From CAYQTL01 sp964420405 (lineage in GTDB: Bacteria; Acidobacteriota; Thermoanaerobaculia; Thermoanaerobaculales; Sulfomarinibacteraceae): a DNA stretch of 34,805 bases. Shown here in pieces: positions 7,824-16,254 of this stretch. Within the stretch, counting starts at the first letter, position 1. Every line of letters starts with the position of its first letter. The notes under the pieces are model-generated. The model had not been told where the DNA came from, did not search any database, and worked only from the letters and a program-made list of their open reading frames with translations. Made by a program: the position numbers and the translations under genes. The stretch is from NCBI GenBank assembly GCA_964420405.1, contig CAYQTL010000050.1, positions 1 to 34,805 of the forward strand, in the 5' to 3' direction.

Positions 7824-8807
7824 TCAGTCCGTCCGCAGCCGCGACGCGCGGCCGGTGATCAGCCAGCGGTCGGGGCCGATGTCGACGCGCTCCACCTGGC
7901 CGAGCCCGGCCGCCTGCATCCAGCCGCGGATGTCCGACTCGGTCCAGGTGTCGCCGAAGTCCCGCATGTTGACGGCGAACAGGGTGCCCAGCACGTGCTC
8001 GCGCTTGTGGTCGTCGATCGCGAAGTCGACCACCGCGAGCCTCCCGCCCGGCGCGAGCGCCCGGGCCGCGCGGCGGATCAGGCGCGACGCGTCCGACGCC
8101 GTCTCCTGGTGGAGCACGTTGGCGAGCAGTACCAGGTCGAAGCCGGCCCCGAAGTCGCTTTCCAGGTAGTCGCCCGGGACGAAACGGATCCGCCCGGCGG
8201 CGGGCCGCGACGCCATCGTGCGCCGGCCCAGCTCGATCACCTCCGGCCGGTCGAGGACGATCGCCTCGAGCTCCGGCGACTCCTCGCACAGCGCCTCCGC
8301 GTACTGCCCGAAGCCGCCGCCGACGTCGAGCACGCGGTCGACGTCGTCGAGGTCGAGGGCGGCTGCGACGCGACGCGCGATGCGCCGGCCCATGGCCCGC
8401 ATGGCCGCGCCGAACACCTCTGCGTGGTCGGGATCGGGCGCCCGCCGCGGCCACACCCCGCCCCTGAGCCAGCTCTCGAGGTTGGCGCCCCATCCGTCGT
8501 ACATCCGGTGGGCGTGCTCCAGGAACGGCGCCATGTCGTCCTCGCCGGGCAGGAAGCAGCCCCGCAGCGGCGCGGGCACCAGGAACCGGCCACCCGACGG
8601 GGCGACGACGCCGAGGGCTGCGAGCGCCCGGACCACCTTGCCGGTGGCGGCCCGATCCAGCCCGAGGTCGTCGGCCAGCTCCGCAGGGGTCGCGGGGGAG
8701 GTCGCGAGGCGCCGCAGGATGCCGGTCCGCGACGCGGTCGTGACGAGCCGGTGGGACGCGAAGTGCCACAGGATCCGTTGCAGGCCGTCGACGTCGAGCT
8801 CGGGCAT
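7824..8807 (-). CDS. SAM-dependent O-methyltransferase (Methyltransf_2 type)
   Basis: A 327-residue methyltransferase of the acetylserotonin/hydroxyindole O-methyltransferase type. An N-terminal winged-helix dimerisation domain (ILWHFASHRLVTTASRTGILRRL... AELADDLGLDRAATGKVVRALAALG) is followed by a Rossmann domain with the SAM-binding loop VLDVGGGFGQYAEAL (about residues 160-174). FDLVLLANVLHQE and ALAPGGRLAVVDFAIDD follow in the usual order. The ATG at 8807 has GGGGAGGT 8 bases upstream; longer frames reaching 9170 overlap the EAL gene and are rejected. Family members methylate small aromatic or polyketide hydroxyls. No biosynthetic cluster is adjacent, so the substrate is unknown. It lies 41 bases after the EAL gene on the same strand. 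Confidence 0.85.
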   Translation of the reverse strand: MPELDVDGLQRILWHFASHRLVTTASRTGILRRLATSPATPAELADDLGLDRAATGKVVRALAALGVVAPSGGRFLVPAPLRGCFLPGEDDMAPFLEHAHRMYDGWGANLESWLRGGVWPRRAPDPDHAEVFGAAMRAMGRRIARRVAAALDLDDVDRVLDVGGGFGQYAEALCEESPELEAIVLDRPEVIELGRRTMASRPAAGRIRFVPGDYLESDFGAGFDLVLLANVLHQETASDASRLIRRAARALAPGGRLAVVDFAIDDHKREHVLGTLFAVNMRDFGDTWTESDIRGWMQAAGLGQVERVDIGPDRWLITGRASRLRTD

Positions 8808-8848
8808 GGCCGCGCACCTCCCCGTCCGACCAGCGTAGCGCAACGGCG

Positions 8849-10945
8849 TCAGGCCCGCGTCACCCCCGCCAGGCGGACGACGTTGCCGTGGATCTGCCGG
8901 TACAGCAGCATCGCCGATGCGTGCTCGCCGCGCTCGACGAAGTACACCAGGCTGGAGGCGTCGGTGGCGAGGGAGCGCAGCGCGTCGGCGGCGGCCACCG
9001 AGTGGCGGCCGACCTCGGCCAGGTCGGCGACGGCGGGGCGCGCCGAGGCGCTGTCGGCAGGAGCGGCCGGCAGCGCCACGAGCACCTCCCGGAGCCATCC
9101 AAGGCCTCCCGCCCCGAGCCGCCGGAGACCCGCGTCGGAGGCGTCCAGCGCCCGCTCGAGCTCGTCCCACTCACGGGCGAGCACGTCGTCCATGTAGCCG
9201 CGGGCCATGTCCGACTTGACCCGCGAGAAGTACTCCTGGGACCGCTGGATGAGGTCGCCGGCCTCGGCGACGTGGCCGAGCACCGTCAGCAGCTCGTGGG
9301 CGAGGATGTCCGCCCCGGCCATGAATGTCGGGAACGGGATCCCGAGCTCCGAGTGCAGCCGTCCGAGCCGCACGTAGCGCCGGCCCGCGGCCTCATCGTC
9401 CTCCCGCAGGCCGGCGAGGAAGCTCTCGCGCTGGCGGTCGACCAGCGTCCGCACCTGCTCGGCATCGCGGAAGAAGCCCGCGAAGTGGCCGCTCGACAGC
9501 ATCGCGTCGTAGAACGACTGCATCGCGCGGTCCACGTACGGCGCCAGCGCCTCGAGCTGGGAGGCGGTGAAGGAGCGCTCCGGCCGCGGCCGCCGCGCCC
9601 CCCCGTAGCGGGCGACCAGCTCGTCGAGGTCGAGCGGCATGGCAAACAGCCGTCCCTGGCCGAGGGGCACGCCCGCACTGCGCAGGCGGTCGCGGATCAC
9701 CTCGTCCTCGACGTGCTCGCCCACCACCTTGACGTCCAGGCTCGTCGCCAGGTTGGCGATCGCGAGCACCACCTTGTACGCCTCCCGGGACACGGCCACC
9801 TGGCGGACCAGCGAGCCGTCGAGCTTGAGGTACGAGATGACGCCCGCGATGGCCAGGTCCGAGACCGTCTTGAGGGACGAGTACCCGGTCCCGAAGTCGT
9901 CGACCGCGAACCGCACGCCGTGATCGCGGTGGATCTCCCGGATGACGTCGAGGTGCTCGACCATCGCCTGCTCGGTGAGCTCGAGCACCACCACCAGGCC
10001 GATCCCCTCGCCGCGCATCTCGCCGACGGTCGCCGCCATCAGCTCGCGGAACTCGGACGACGCGAGCGACACCGGCGACACGTTGAGGAACAGCCGCGGC
10101 GTCACGGCCGCGAGGTCGTGGGCGCGCTCGCGGACCCGCGCCAGCACCTGCCTGTCGACCGCGGTGATCTCGCCCAGGTGGTACACCGTGTCGATGAACT
10201 CGGCCGCGTCCATCAGCCCGTCCCGGCCCTCGATCCGCGCCAACGCCTCGACGTCGTAGAGCTCGCGCGTCTCCAGGTCGACCACCGGTTGGAAGCGGAC
10301 TCGCACCCCCTGTGCCCGCAGTGCGCCGGCCACGTGATCGGCCTGCGCCGCACGCTGCCGCGCCAGCTCGAGGCGACGGACCGGCTCGCGCTCGCCGCGC
10401 AGGAACACCGGCCCGCGGCCGGTCCCGAGGTGGGCATAGCACGCCGCGCGCAGCAGCTCCTCGCCCCCCTCGCCCCCGCCCGCAGGTGCGGTCAGGCAGA
10501 CCAGCCGCACCTTGGCGGTCAGCACCCGGTGGGGCTGGCGGAGGGACAGCCGGTCGAGCGCCTCCTGCAACCGGCTGACGGCCTCCTCCACCGACGACGA
10601 ACGGCCGTGCAGCACCGCGAGCTGGCCGCCCGACAGCGCAGCGATACGCGCCGCCGGGTCGGCCTCGGCGAGCACCGCCGCCGCCGTCGACCGCACCGCC
10701 CGCTGCAGCAGGTCACCCGCTTCGAAGCCGTAGATCTCGTTGGCGATCGAGAGGTTCCGGATCGCGACCGAGGTGAGCGCCACGTCGTCGCCGGCCGCCA
10801 CGCGGCAGTCGATCTCGGCCGTCAAGGCGGACCGGGAGATCACCTCCGCGCGGCCCGTCGCGTCGGCCAGCAGGCCCTCGTCCACGAGCACCTGCAGCGC
10901 TTCGAGCAGAGGCTCATCAGGCGATCGATTCTCGTTCTCGTTCAT
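8849..10945 (-). CDS. GGDEF-like/EAL c-di-GMP protein with C-terminal globin-sensor-like region
   Basis: A 698-residue signalling protein. Residues 40-185 form a degenerate GGDEF-like domain whose signature reads SGGQLAVL, so it should not make c-di-GMP. Residues 215-440 form an EAL phosphodiesterase domain with EAL at 233-235 and further motifs LNVSP, LELTE, DDFGTGYSS, KLDGS and GEHVED, so activity is possible. Residues 455-600 resemble the globin-coupled-sensor/protoglobin fold: FYDAMLSSGHFAGFF, then RQRESFLAGLREDD and RLGRLHSELGIPF, with His531 in the position of the haem-binding histidine. Residues 600-698 are unassigned. Globin sensors usually precede the output domain, so this order is unusual. 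No Shine-Dalgarno is seen; a promoter lies 8 bases upstream. Confidence 0.8.
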   Translation of the reverse strand: MNENENRSPDEPLLEALQVLVDEGLLADATGRAEVISRSALTAEIDCRVAAGDDVALTSVAIRNLSIANEIYGFEAGDLLQRAVRSTAAAVLAEADPAARIAALSGGQLAVLHGRSSSVEEAVSRLQEALDRLSLRQPHRVLTAKVRLVCLTAPAGGGEGGEELLRAACYAHLGTGRGPVFLRGEREPVRRLELARQRAAQADHVAGALRAQGVRVRFQPVVDLETRELYDVEALARIEGRDGLMDAAEFIDTVYHLGEITAVDRQVLARVRERAHDLAAVTPRLFLNVSPVSLASSEFRELMAATVGEMRGEGIGLVVVLELTEQAMVEHLDVIREIHRDHGVRFAVDDFGTGYSSLKTVSDLAIAGVISYLKLDGSLVRQVAVSREAYKVVLAIANLATSLDVKVVGEHVEDEVIRDRLRSAGVPLGQGRLFAMPLDLDELVARYGGARRPRPERSFTASQLEALAPYVDRAMQSFYDAMLSSGHFAGFFRDAEQVRTLVDRQRESFLAGLREDDEAAGRRYVRLGRLHSELGIPFPTFMAGADILAHELLTVLGHVAEAGDLIQRSQEYFSRVKSDMARGYMDDVLAREWDELERALDASDAGLRRLGAGGLGWLREVLVALPAAPADSASARPAVADLAEVGRHSVAAADALRSLATDASSLVYFVERGEHASAMLLYRQIHGNVVRLAGVTRA

Positions 10946-10953
10946 GCCGGACC

Positions 10954-10982
10954 ACTATAGCGGACCTGGGGTGTTCTGAGAA
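10954..10982 (-). promoter_or_regulatory. Promoter of the EAL/globin gene, leaderless layout
   Basis: On the minus strand TTCTCA (10982-10977) and TATAGT (10959-10954) are separated by 17 bases. Only 8 bases separate the -10 from the ATG at 10945, leaving no room for a ribosome binding site. Confidence 0.5.
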
Positions 10983-10986
10983 CGAC

Positions 10987-12471
10987 CTACCCGCCAGCCC
11001 CGTCCGGCCGCCACCGGACCCGCAGGTTGCGGGCCGCGCGGACCTCGTCGACCCGGCTGACCGGGGTGTCGTGGGGCGCCGACCGGACCAGGTCCGGGTC
11101 CTCCTCGGCCTCCCGCGCGATCTCGAGCATCGCGTCGCAGAACGCGTCGACCTCCTCCGGCGCCGCGCTCTCGGTGGGCTCGATCATGAGCGCACCGTGG
11201 ACGATCAGCGGAAACGACATGGTCGGCGGATGGAAGCCGTAGTCGAGCAGCCGCTTGGCGATGTCGGTGTTGTGGACGTCGAAGCGCGCCTGGCGGGAGT
11301 CGTCGAGCACCACCTCGTGCATCGACGGGGCGTCGTACTTCAGGTGGTAGGCGCCGCGGAGGCGGTGGCGGACCACGTTGGCGTACAGCACCGCGGTCTC
11401 CGACATCTCCCGCAGGCCGTCGGCGCCGAGGCCCCGGATGTAGGTCAGGGCACGCACCAGCACCAGGAAGTTGCCGTGAAAGCCCCGCATCGGCCCGATC
11501 GAGCGCTCGTCGGACCACACCACCCGGAAACGGTCGCCGTCGCGCTCGACCCGCGGCACCGGCAGGTATGGCAGCAACGCCTCGGACACCGCGACCGGAC
11601 CCGCGCCCGGCCCACCTCCGCCGTGGGGGGTCGAGAAGGTCTTGTGGAGGTTGATGTGCATGGCGTCGGCGCCCATCTTCCCCGGCTGGGCGACACCGAC
11701 GAAGGCGTTGAGGTTGGCGCCGTCCATGTAGATGAAGCCGCCCCGCGAGTGGACCAGCTCGGCGATCTCGACGATCCGGTGCTCGAAGATGCCGAGGGTG
11801 TTCGGCACCGTCAGCATGATCGCCGCGACCTCGTCCGTCATGAGGCGGTCGAGCGCCTCCATGTCGACGGTGCCGTCGCCGGCCGACGGCATCTCGACCG
11901 CCCTGTAGCCGGCGAACGCCGCCGTGGCGGGGTTGGTGCCGTGCGCCGAGTCCGGTACCAGCACGAGCGTGCGGGCGTCCCCGCGCGCCTCCAGCGCCCT
12001 GCGGATCATCAGCATCCCGGCGAGCTCGCCATGGGCGCCCGCAGCCGGCTGGAGCGTGACTCCGGCCATGCCGGTGATCGCCTTGAGCGCCTCTTCGAGC
12101 CGCCACATGAGCTCGAGCGCACCCTGGGTCTGCTCGTCGGGCTGCAGCGGGTGCAGGCCGGCGAAACCCTCGAGCCTCGCGGTGCGCTCGTTCAGCCGCG
12201 GGTTGTACTTCATCGTGCACGAGCCGAGCGGGTACAGCCCCTCGTCGACGGCGTAGTTGAGCTGGCTGAGGCGGTGGAAGTGCTGCACCACCTCCAGCTC
12301 GCCGACGTCGGGCCAGAGGTCGCCCTCGGGCCGGACCAGCTCGGCGGGCACTGCGGTCACAGGGTCGACCACGGGCACGTCCGCCCTGGGCAGCAGCAGC
12401 CCCTGGCGCCGGCGACGACCGGGATTGCGCTCGAAGAACAGCGGCTCGTCGCGCAGCGCGCGGCGCTTCAT
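10987..12471 (-). CDS. gcvPB: Glycine decarboxylase (P protein) subunit 2
   Basis: The pyridoxal-phosphate-carrying half of a two-subunit glycine decarboxylase, which with GcvPA decarboxylates glycine and passes the aminomethyl group to lipoyl-GcvH. The 494-residue length is usual. The cofactor lysine lies in INLHKTFSTPHGGGGPG. Other conserved stretches are LYPLGSCTMKYNPRLNE and GFIYMDGANLNAFVG. The start is the ATG at 12471, which overlaps the gcvPA stop as ATGA. It is the last gene of the operon. The EAL gene follows after 41 bases with its own promoter. Confidence 0.96.
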   Translation of the reverse strand: MKRRALRDEPLFFERNPGRRRRQGLLLPRADVPVVDPVTAVPAELVRPEGDLWPDVGELEVVQHFHRLSQLNYAVDEGLYPLGSCTMKYNPRLNERTARLEGFAGLHPLQPDEQTQGALELMWRLEEALKAITGMAGVTLQPAAGAHGELAGMLMIRRALEARGDARTLVLVPDSAHGTNPATAAFAGYRAVEMPSAGDGTVDMEALDRLMTDEVAAIMLTVPNTLGIFEHRIVEIAELVHSRGGFIYMDGANLNAFVGVAQPGKMGADAMHINLHKTFSTPHGGGGPGAGPVAVSEALLPYLPVPRVERDGDRFRVVWSDERSIGPMRGFHGNFLVLVRALTYIRGLGADGLREMSETAVLYANVVRHRLRGAYHLKYDAPSMHEVVLDDSRQARFDVHNTDIAKRLLDYGFHPPTMSFPLIVHGALMIEPTESAAPEEVDAFCDAMLEIAREAEEDPDLVRSAPHDTPVSRVDEVRAARNLRVRWRPDGAGG

Positions 12472-13826
12472 GACACCCTCCCGAGAGCGGCGACGAGCGC
12501 GTCGATGTCGGAGACCGGGTTGCGCTCGGTGACCGCCACCAGCAACCCATCGGGCCAGGAGCCGCCCCAGCGCCGCGCCGGCACGCCGGCGAGGACCCCC
12601 TCGTCCGCAAGTCGCGCCGCCAGCTCCTCGGCGCCGGCCGGTCCCACCAGCAGGAGCTCGTTGAAGGTCGGCGCCGCCGGGTAGGCGAGCGACCACGACC
12701 CGCCGAGAGCGGCCACCCGGCGCTTCAGCTCCTCCGCCCGGGACAGGCACGACAGCGCCAGCTCGCGCAGCCCGTGCCCCCCGACCGCCTCGAGCCAGAC
12801 CGTCGCCGCGAGCGCCATGAGCCCCTGGTTGGTGCAGATGTTCGACGTCGCCTTGGCACGCCGGATGTGCTGCTCGCGGGTCGACAGGGTCAGGCAGAAG
12901 GCCCGCCGACCGTCCTCGTCGACCGTCTCGCCGACGAGCCGACCGGGCATCTGGCGAACGTGGCTCTCACCACACGCGAAGAACCCGACGTGGGGACCCC
13001 CGAAACCGGGCGCCACCCCGAACGACTGGGCCTCGCCGCACACCACGTCGAAGCCGAAGGCGCCACCGCCCCGCAGCAGCCCGAGCGACACCGCCTCGGT
13101 GACGACCTCGACGGCCAGGGCGCCGGCCCCGTGGGCCGCCTCGGCGACGGCGGGAAGGTCCTCGATCGTACCCACGAAGCTCGGAGACTGGACGATGATG
13201 CAGCAGGCCGCGTCGCCTGCCGCCGCGGCGAGCCGCGCAGGGTCGGTGCGTCCGTCCTCCGACGGTGGCACCACGACCACCTCGATCCCCTCGGCGCGGG
13301 TGTAGGTGTCGAGCACGCTCCGGTAGACCGGATGAACGGTCTCGGCCACGACCACCAGGTTGCGCTTGCCACGGTGGACCCGGTGGGCGAACAGCGCCGC
13401 CTCGACCACGGCGGTGGCGCCGTCGTACAGGGACGCGTTGGCCACCTCGCAGCCGGTGAGCTGGCAGATCAGGGTCTGGAACTCGAAGATCGCCTGCAGG
13501 GTGCCCTGGGAGATCTCGGGCTGGTACGGCGTGTAGGAGGTGAAGAACTCGGCCCGGGACAGCACCGCGTCCACCACCGACGGCTGCAGGTGGCGGTAGA
13601 CCCCCGCGCCCAGGAAGCTCGGCCGGTCGCCCATCGGCACGGTCGCCGCGGCGAGGCTGCCGAGCTCGGCGCGCACCGACTCCTCGTCCTGCGCCGGGGG
13701 CAGATCGAGGCCGTCGACCCGCACCGACGGCGGCAGCGCGGCGAACAGGTCGTCGACCGAGCCGAGCCCGAGCTCGGCGAGCAGCTGCCGACGGTCGTCG
13801 TCGCCCGCGCCGATCCAGGGATGCAT
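12468..13826 (-). CDS. gcvPA: Glycine decarboxylase (P protein) subunit 1
   Basis: The N-terminal half of the split P protein, 452 residues, as expected for GcvPA. Conserved stretches are FLGAGVYRHLQPSVVDAVLSRAEFFTSYTPYQPE, QLTGCEVANASLYDGATA and FGVAPGFGGPHVGFFACGE. It folds like the PLP half but the lysine sits in GcvPB. The ATG at 13826 shares one base with the gcvH stop (TGATG), and its own stop overlaps the gcvPB start by four bases, so the subunits are translationally coupled. The split form is known from many lineages; E. coli instead has one fused protein. Confidence 0.96.
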   Translation of the reverse strand: MHPWIGAGDDDRRQLLAELGLGSVDDLFAALPPSVRVDGLDLPPAQDEESVRAELGSLAAATVPMGDRPSFLGAGVYRHLQPSVVDAVLSRAEFFTSYTPYQPEISQGTLQAIFEFQTLICQLTGCEVANASLYDGATAVVEAALFAHRVHRGKRNLVVVAETVHPVYRSVLDTYTRAEGIEVVVVPPSEDGRTDPARLAAAAGDAACCIIVQSPSFVGTIEDLPAVAEAAHGAGALAVEVVTEAVSLGLLRGGGAFGFDVVCGEAQSFGVAPGFGGPHVGFFACGESHVRQMPGRLVGETVDEDGRRAFCLTLSTREQHIRRAKATSNICTNQGLMALAATVWLEAVGGHGLRELALSCLSRAEELKRRVAALGGSWSLAYPAAPTFNELLLVGPAGAEELAARLADEGVLAGVPARRWGGSWPDGLLVAVTERNPVSDIDALVAALGRVS

Positions 13827-14209
13827 CAGGCGCCTTCCTCCTCGATCATCTCGAGGTAGGCGTCGGCGTCGAGCAACGCGTCGTCGTCCACCGAGCCGGA
13901 GATCTTGACCAGCCAACCCTCGCCGTAGGGGTCGTCGTTGACCAGGTTCGGCTCGTCGGCGAGCCGCTCGTTGACCTCGACGACCTCACCGGCGGCAGGC
14001 GAGTTGAACTCGGAGACGGCCTTCACCGACTCGAGCGTGCCGAGCTCCTCGCCGGCGTCGGCGCCGGTACCGACCTCCGGCAGCTCCACGTACACCACCT
14101 CGCCGAGCTGCTCCTGGGCGTACTGGGTGATGCCGACGACGACGACGTCGTCCTGCACGCGCGCCCACTCATGGGTCCTGGAGTACAGCAGTTCCTTCGG
14201 CACGGACAT
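13826..14209 (-). CDS. gcvH: Glycine cleavage system H protein
   Basis: The lipoyl carrier of the glycine cleavage system, 127 residues. The lipoylation lysine is Lys63 in GTLESVKAVSEFNSP. SRTHEWARV at the N-terminus and NDDPYGEGWLVKI near the C-terminus are family landmarks. The ATG at 14209 has AGGAGGGGG just upstream; the longer frame to 14740 runs into gcvT and is rejected. The lipoyl group could be supplied by the lipA gene about 5 kb away in this window. The gene is in the operon gcvT-gcvH-gcvPA-gcvPB. Confidence 0.97.
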   Translation of the reverse strand: MSVPKELLYSRTHEWARVQDDVVVVGITQYAQEQLGEVVYVELPEVGTGADAGEELGTLESVKAVSEFNSPAAGEVVEVNERLADEPNLVNDDPYGEGWLVKISGSVDDDALLDADAYLEMIEEEGA

Positions 14210-14253
14210 CGGTTCCCCCTCCTCGGCCGCCCTCCCGGGCAACCCGTCGTGTG

Positions 14254-15372
14254 TCAGCCCTTCTTCCTGCGCGAGTAGAACGGCAGGCCCACCACACGCG
14301 CCCGCAGGCGGCGCGAGCGGACCTGAACGAACACCTCGGAGCCCGGCTCGCCGACGGCCGCCGGCACGTACGCCATCGCGAGGGCGGCCCCGAACGTCGG
14401 CGACTGGGTGCCCGACGTGACCTCGCCGGCGGGCTCCTCGTCCTGACCGGAGAGGAACACCGGGCAGCCGTGCCTGGCGATGCCCCGGTCGAGGATCTCG
14501 AGCCCGACCAGGATCCGCTCGACGCCCTCCTCGGCCTGGCGCTCGAGGACGTCGCGGCCGATGAAGTCGCCCTTGTCGAGCTTCACGATCCAGCCCAGAT
14601 TCGCCTCGAGCGGCGTGGTGGTGTCGTCGATGTCGTTTCCGTACAGGCACATGCCCGCCTCGAACCGGAGCGTGTCCCGGGCACCGAGGCCGGCGGGGAC
14701 GAGCCCGTGGGGCCTCCCCTCGGCGAGCAGCGCGCGCCATACCTCCCGAGCGTCCTCAGGCGCCACGTAGACCTCGAAGCCGTCCTCGCCGGTGTAGCCG
14801 GTACGGGCAATCAGCGCCCGCCGCCCGGCGACCTCGCCCCACGCGAACCGGTAGTACCTGAGGGTAGTCGGATCGATCGACGCCAGCGGCGGCAGGATCT
14901 CGACCGCGGCCGGTCCCTGCAGGGCGAGCTGCGCGAAGTCGTTGGAGCGGTTGACGACCTGGACGCCGTCGTGGTCGAGGGCGAGGTCCGCGAGATAGGC
15001 GAAGTCCCGGGTGCAGTTGGCGGCGTTGACCACCAGAAGGTACTCGTCGTCGTCCATCCGGTGGACCAGCATGTCGTCCACGAACGTTCCCTGCGGGTAC
15101 ATCAGGCCCGTGTACTGGGCGCGCCCGGACACCAGCTTGGAGTGGTCGTTGCACGACACCCGCTGGAGGAAGCCGAGGGCACCGGGGCCTTTGAGCGTGA
15201 TCTCGCCCATGTGGGAGACGTCGAACAGCCCGGCGGCGGAGCGCACCGCCCGGTGCTCCTCGGACACGCCGGAGTACTGGACGGGAAGCTCGAAGCCGGC
15301 GAACTCCACCATCCGACCGCCGGCGGCCAGGTGCTCCTCATACAGGGGTGTTCTCTGCACGGAGTCGCTCAT
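14254..15372 (-). CDS. gcvT: Glycine cleavage system T protein (aminomethyltransferase)
   Basis: Transfers the methylene group from aminomethyl-lipoyl-GcvH to tetrahydrofolate and releases ammonia. The 372-residue length is typical. Landmarks are RTPLYEEHLAAGGRMVEFAGFELPVQY at the start, LFDVSHMGEI, ARTGYTGEDGFEVY, GLGARDTLRFEAGMCLYGNDI, and a C-terminal barrel with PVFLSGQDEEPAGEVTSGT. The ATG at 15372 has GAGGAGG about 7 bases upstream, and an in-frame upstream ATG at 15414 has weaker support. It is first in the operon, with a 44-base gap to gcvH. The 82-base upstream gap is too short for a tandem glycine riboswitch, and none was recognised. Confidence 0.96.
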   Translation of the reverse strand: MSDSVQRTPLYEEHLAAGGRMVEFAGFELPVQYSGVSEEHRAVRSAAGLFDVSHMGEITLKGPGALGFLQRVSCNDHSKLVSGRAQYTGLMYPQGTFVDDMLVHRMDDDEYLLVVNAANCTRDFAYLADLALDHDGVQVVNRSNDFAQLALQGPAAVEILPPLASIDPTTLRYYRFAWGEVAGRRALIARTGYTGEDGFEVYVAPEDAREVWRALLAEGRPHGLVPAGLGARDTLRFEAGMCLYGNDIDDTTTPLEANLGWIVKLDKGDFIGRDVLERQAEEGVERILVGLEILDRGIARHGCPVFLSGQDEEPAGEVTSGTQSPTFGAALAMAYVPAAVGEPGSEVFVQVRSRRLRARVVGLPFYSRRKKG

Positions 15373-15454
15373 CGCAGCCGCCTCCTCGGCCTGCCGCAGG
15401 GTACCATCGTCCAAGGCAAACGCAAGCGGCGCGCCGGTCGCGGCGGGCAGCCCC

Positions 15455-16249
15455 TCACACCAGCCGGGCCAGCAGCTCCCGCACCCTCCCGAGCTCGGCG
15501 GATGGCCGCTCGACCTGGGACAGGAGGTAGCGGTGGGAGCCGGCCAGGCCGTCGAGATCCTCGCTGCGGACCAGGTCGAGGAGTCGCTCGACGGCCTCTC
15601 TCCCGGCGCCGTCGAGCGACGAGCGGCCGAGCTCGCGGTCGAGGATCACCCGCACCAGCGACAGCACCTCCTGCCGCTCGTGGCGTCGGCCCCTGGGCGG
15701 CTCATCCTCGCCGTCGGGGGACACGAACGGCTCGTCGTCGGCGGCGTCGACCTGCTGGCCGCGTCCCCCGCCGTCGCCGTCGCCGTCGCCGGCGGTCACC
15801 CTCCTGGTCTCGGCGGGGCCCGGCGTGAGGCCTTCGGGAAGGTCCCGCAGCTGGCGGCTGAAGCGCCCCAGCATGAGGTACAGCTCCTTCTCGGAGGCGA
15901 AGTTGCCCACCAGCCGTGCCGTCCGGTCCAGCTCCAGGGTGTCCGACTCCTGCAGCATGATGTTGGCCTGGGCGCCCTTCTCGAGGGTGATCCGGGACGC
16001 CCGCACCCGCCAGGCCGTCAGCTCTCCGGCGACGAAGCACGAGTCGGCGGCCTGGACCGACACCGCCTCGACCCTGACCTCGGGGTCGATCCGCACCGAC
16101 CCCGACGAGGACTCGATCACCGAGTACACGCCGGAGTTCTGGATCACCAGGTTGCCGGGAGTGCGGATCGAGAGCTGGCCCTGCTCGTTGACCGAGATGT
16201 CGGTGCCGTTGGGGATGATCATGGTCGGGAAGTTCTTCACCTCGTCCAT
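15455..16249 (-). CDS. Bactofilin-like (polymer-forming) protein, tentative
   Basis: A 264-residue protein. Residues 10-125 alternate short hydrophobic and polar stretches (LSIRTPGNLVIQNSGVYSVI, VRIDPEVRVEAVSVQAADS, ITLEKGAQANIMLQ), as expected for a beta-solenoid like that of bactofilins. A Gly/Asp-rich linker (about 155-185) and a helical C-terminal third with conserved-looking hydrophobic heptads follow. No signal peptide or membrane segment is present. It starts 5 bases after the M23 endopeptidase stop and is probably translated from the same mRNA. Bactofilin genes are often paired with membrane-anchored M23 enzymes, which supports the guess, but the sequence is divergent and the C-terminal region is unassigned. 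Confidence 0.5.
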   Translation of the reverse strand: MDEVKNFPTMIIPNGTDISVNEQGQLSIRTPGNLVIQNSGVYSVIESSSGSVRIDPEVRVEAVSVQAADSCFVAGELTAWRVRASRITLEKGAQANIMLQESDTLELDRTARLVGNFASEKELYLMLGRFSRQLRDLPEGLTPGPAETRRVTAGDGDGDGGGRGQQVDAADDEPFVSPDGEDEPPRGRRHERQEVLSLVRVILDRELGRSSLDGAGREAVERLLDLVRSEDLDGLAGSHRYLLSQVERPSAELGRVRELLARLV

Positions 16250-16254
16250 CGTGC

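Noticed and set aside
8808..9170. N-terminal extension of the O-methyltransferase to 9170
   Set aside because: The extension overlaps the EAL gene and has no family similarity, while the ATG at 8807 has a good ribosome binding site.
10987..15372. A new variant of the glycine cleavage system
   Set aside because: Gene order T-H-PA-PB and the split P protein are well known from several phyla; all key residues are present.
15373..15454. Glycine riboswitch upstream of gcvT
   Set aside because: The gap is only 82 bases, too short for the tandem form, and no riboswitch-like conserved core was seen.
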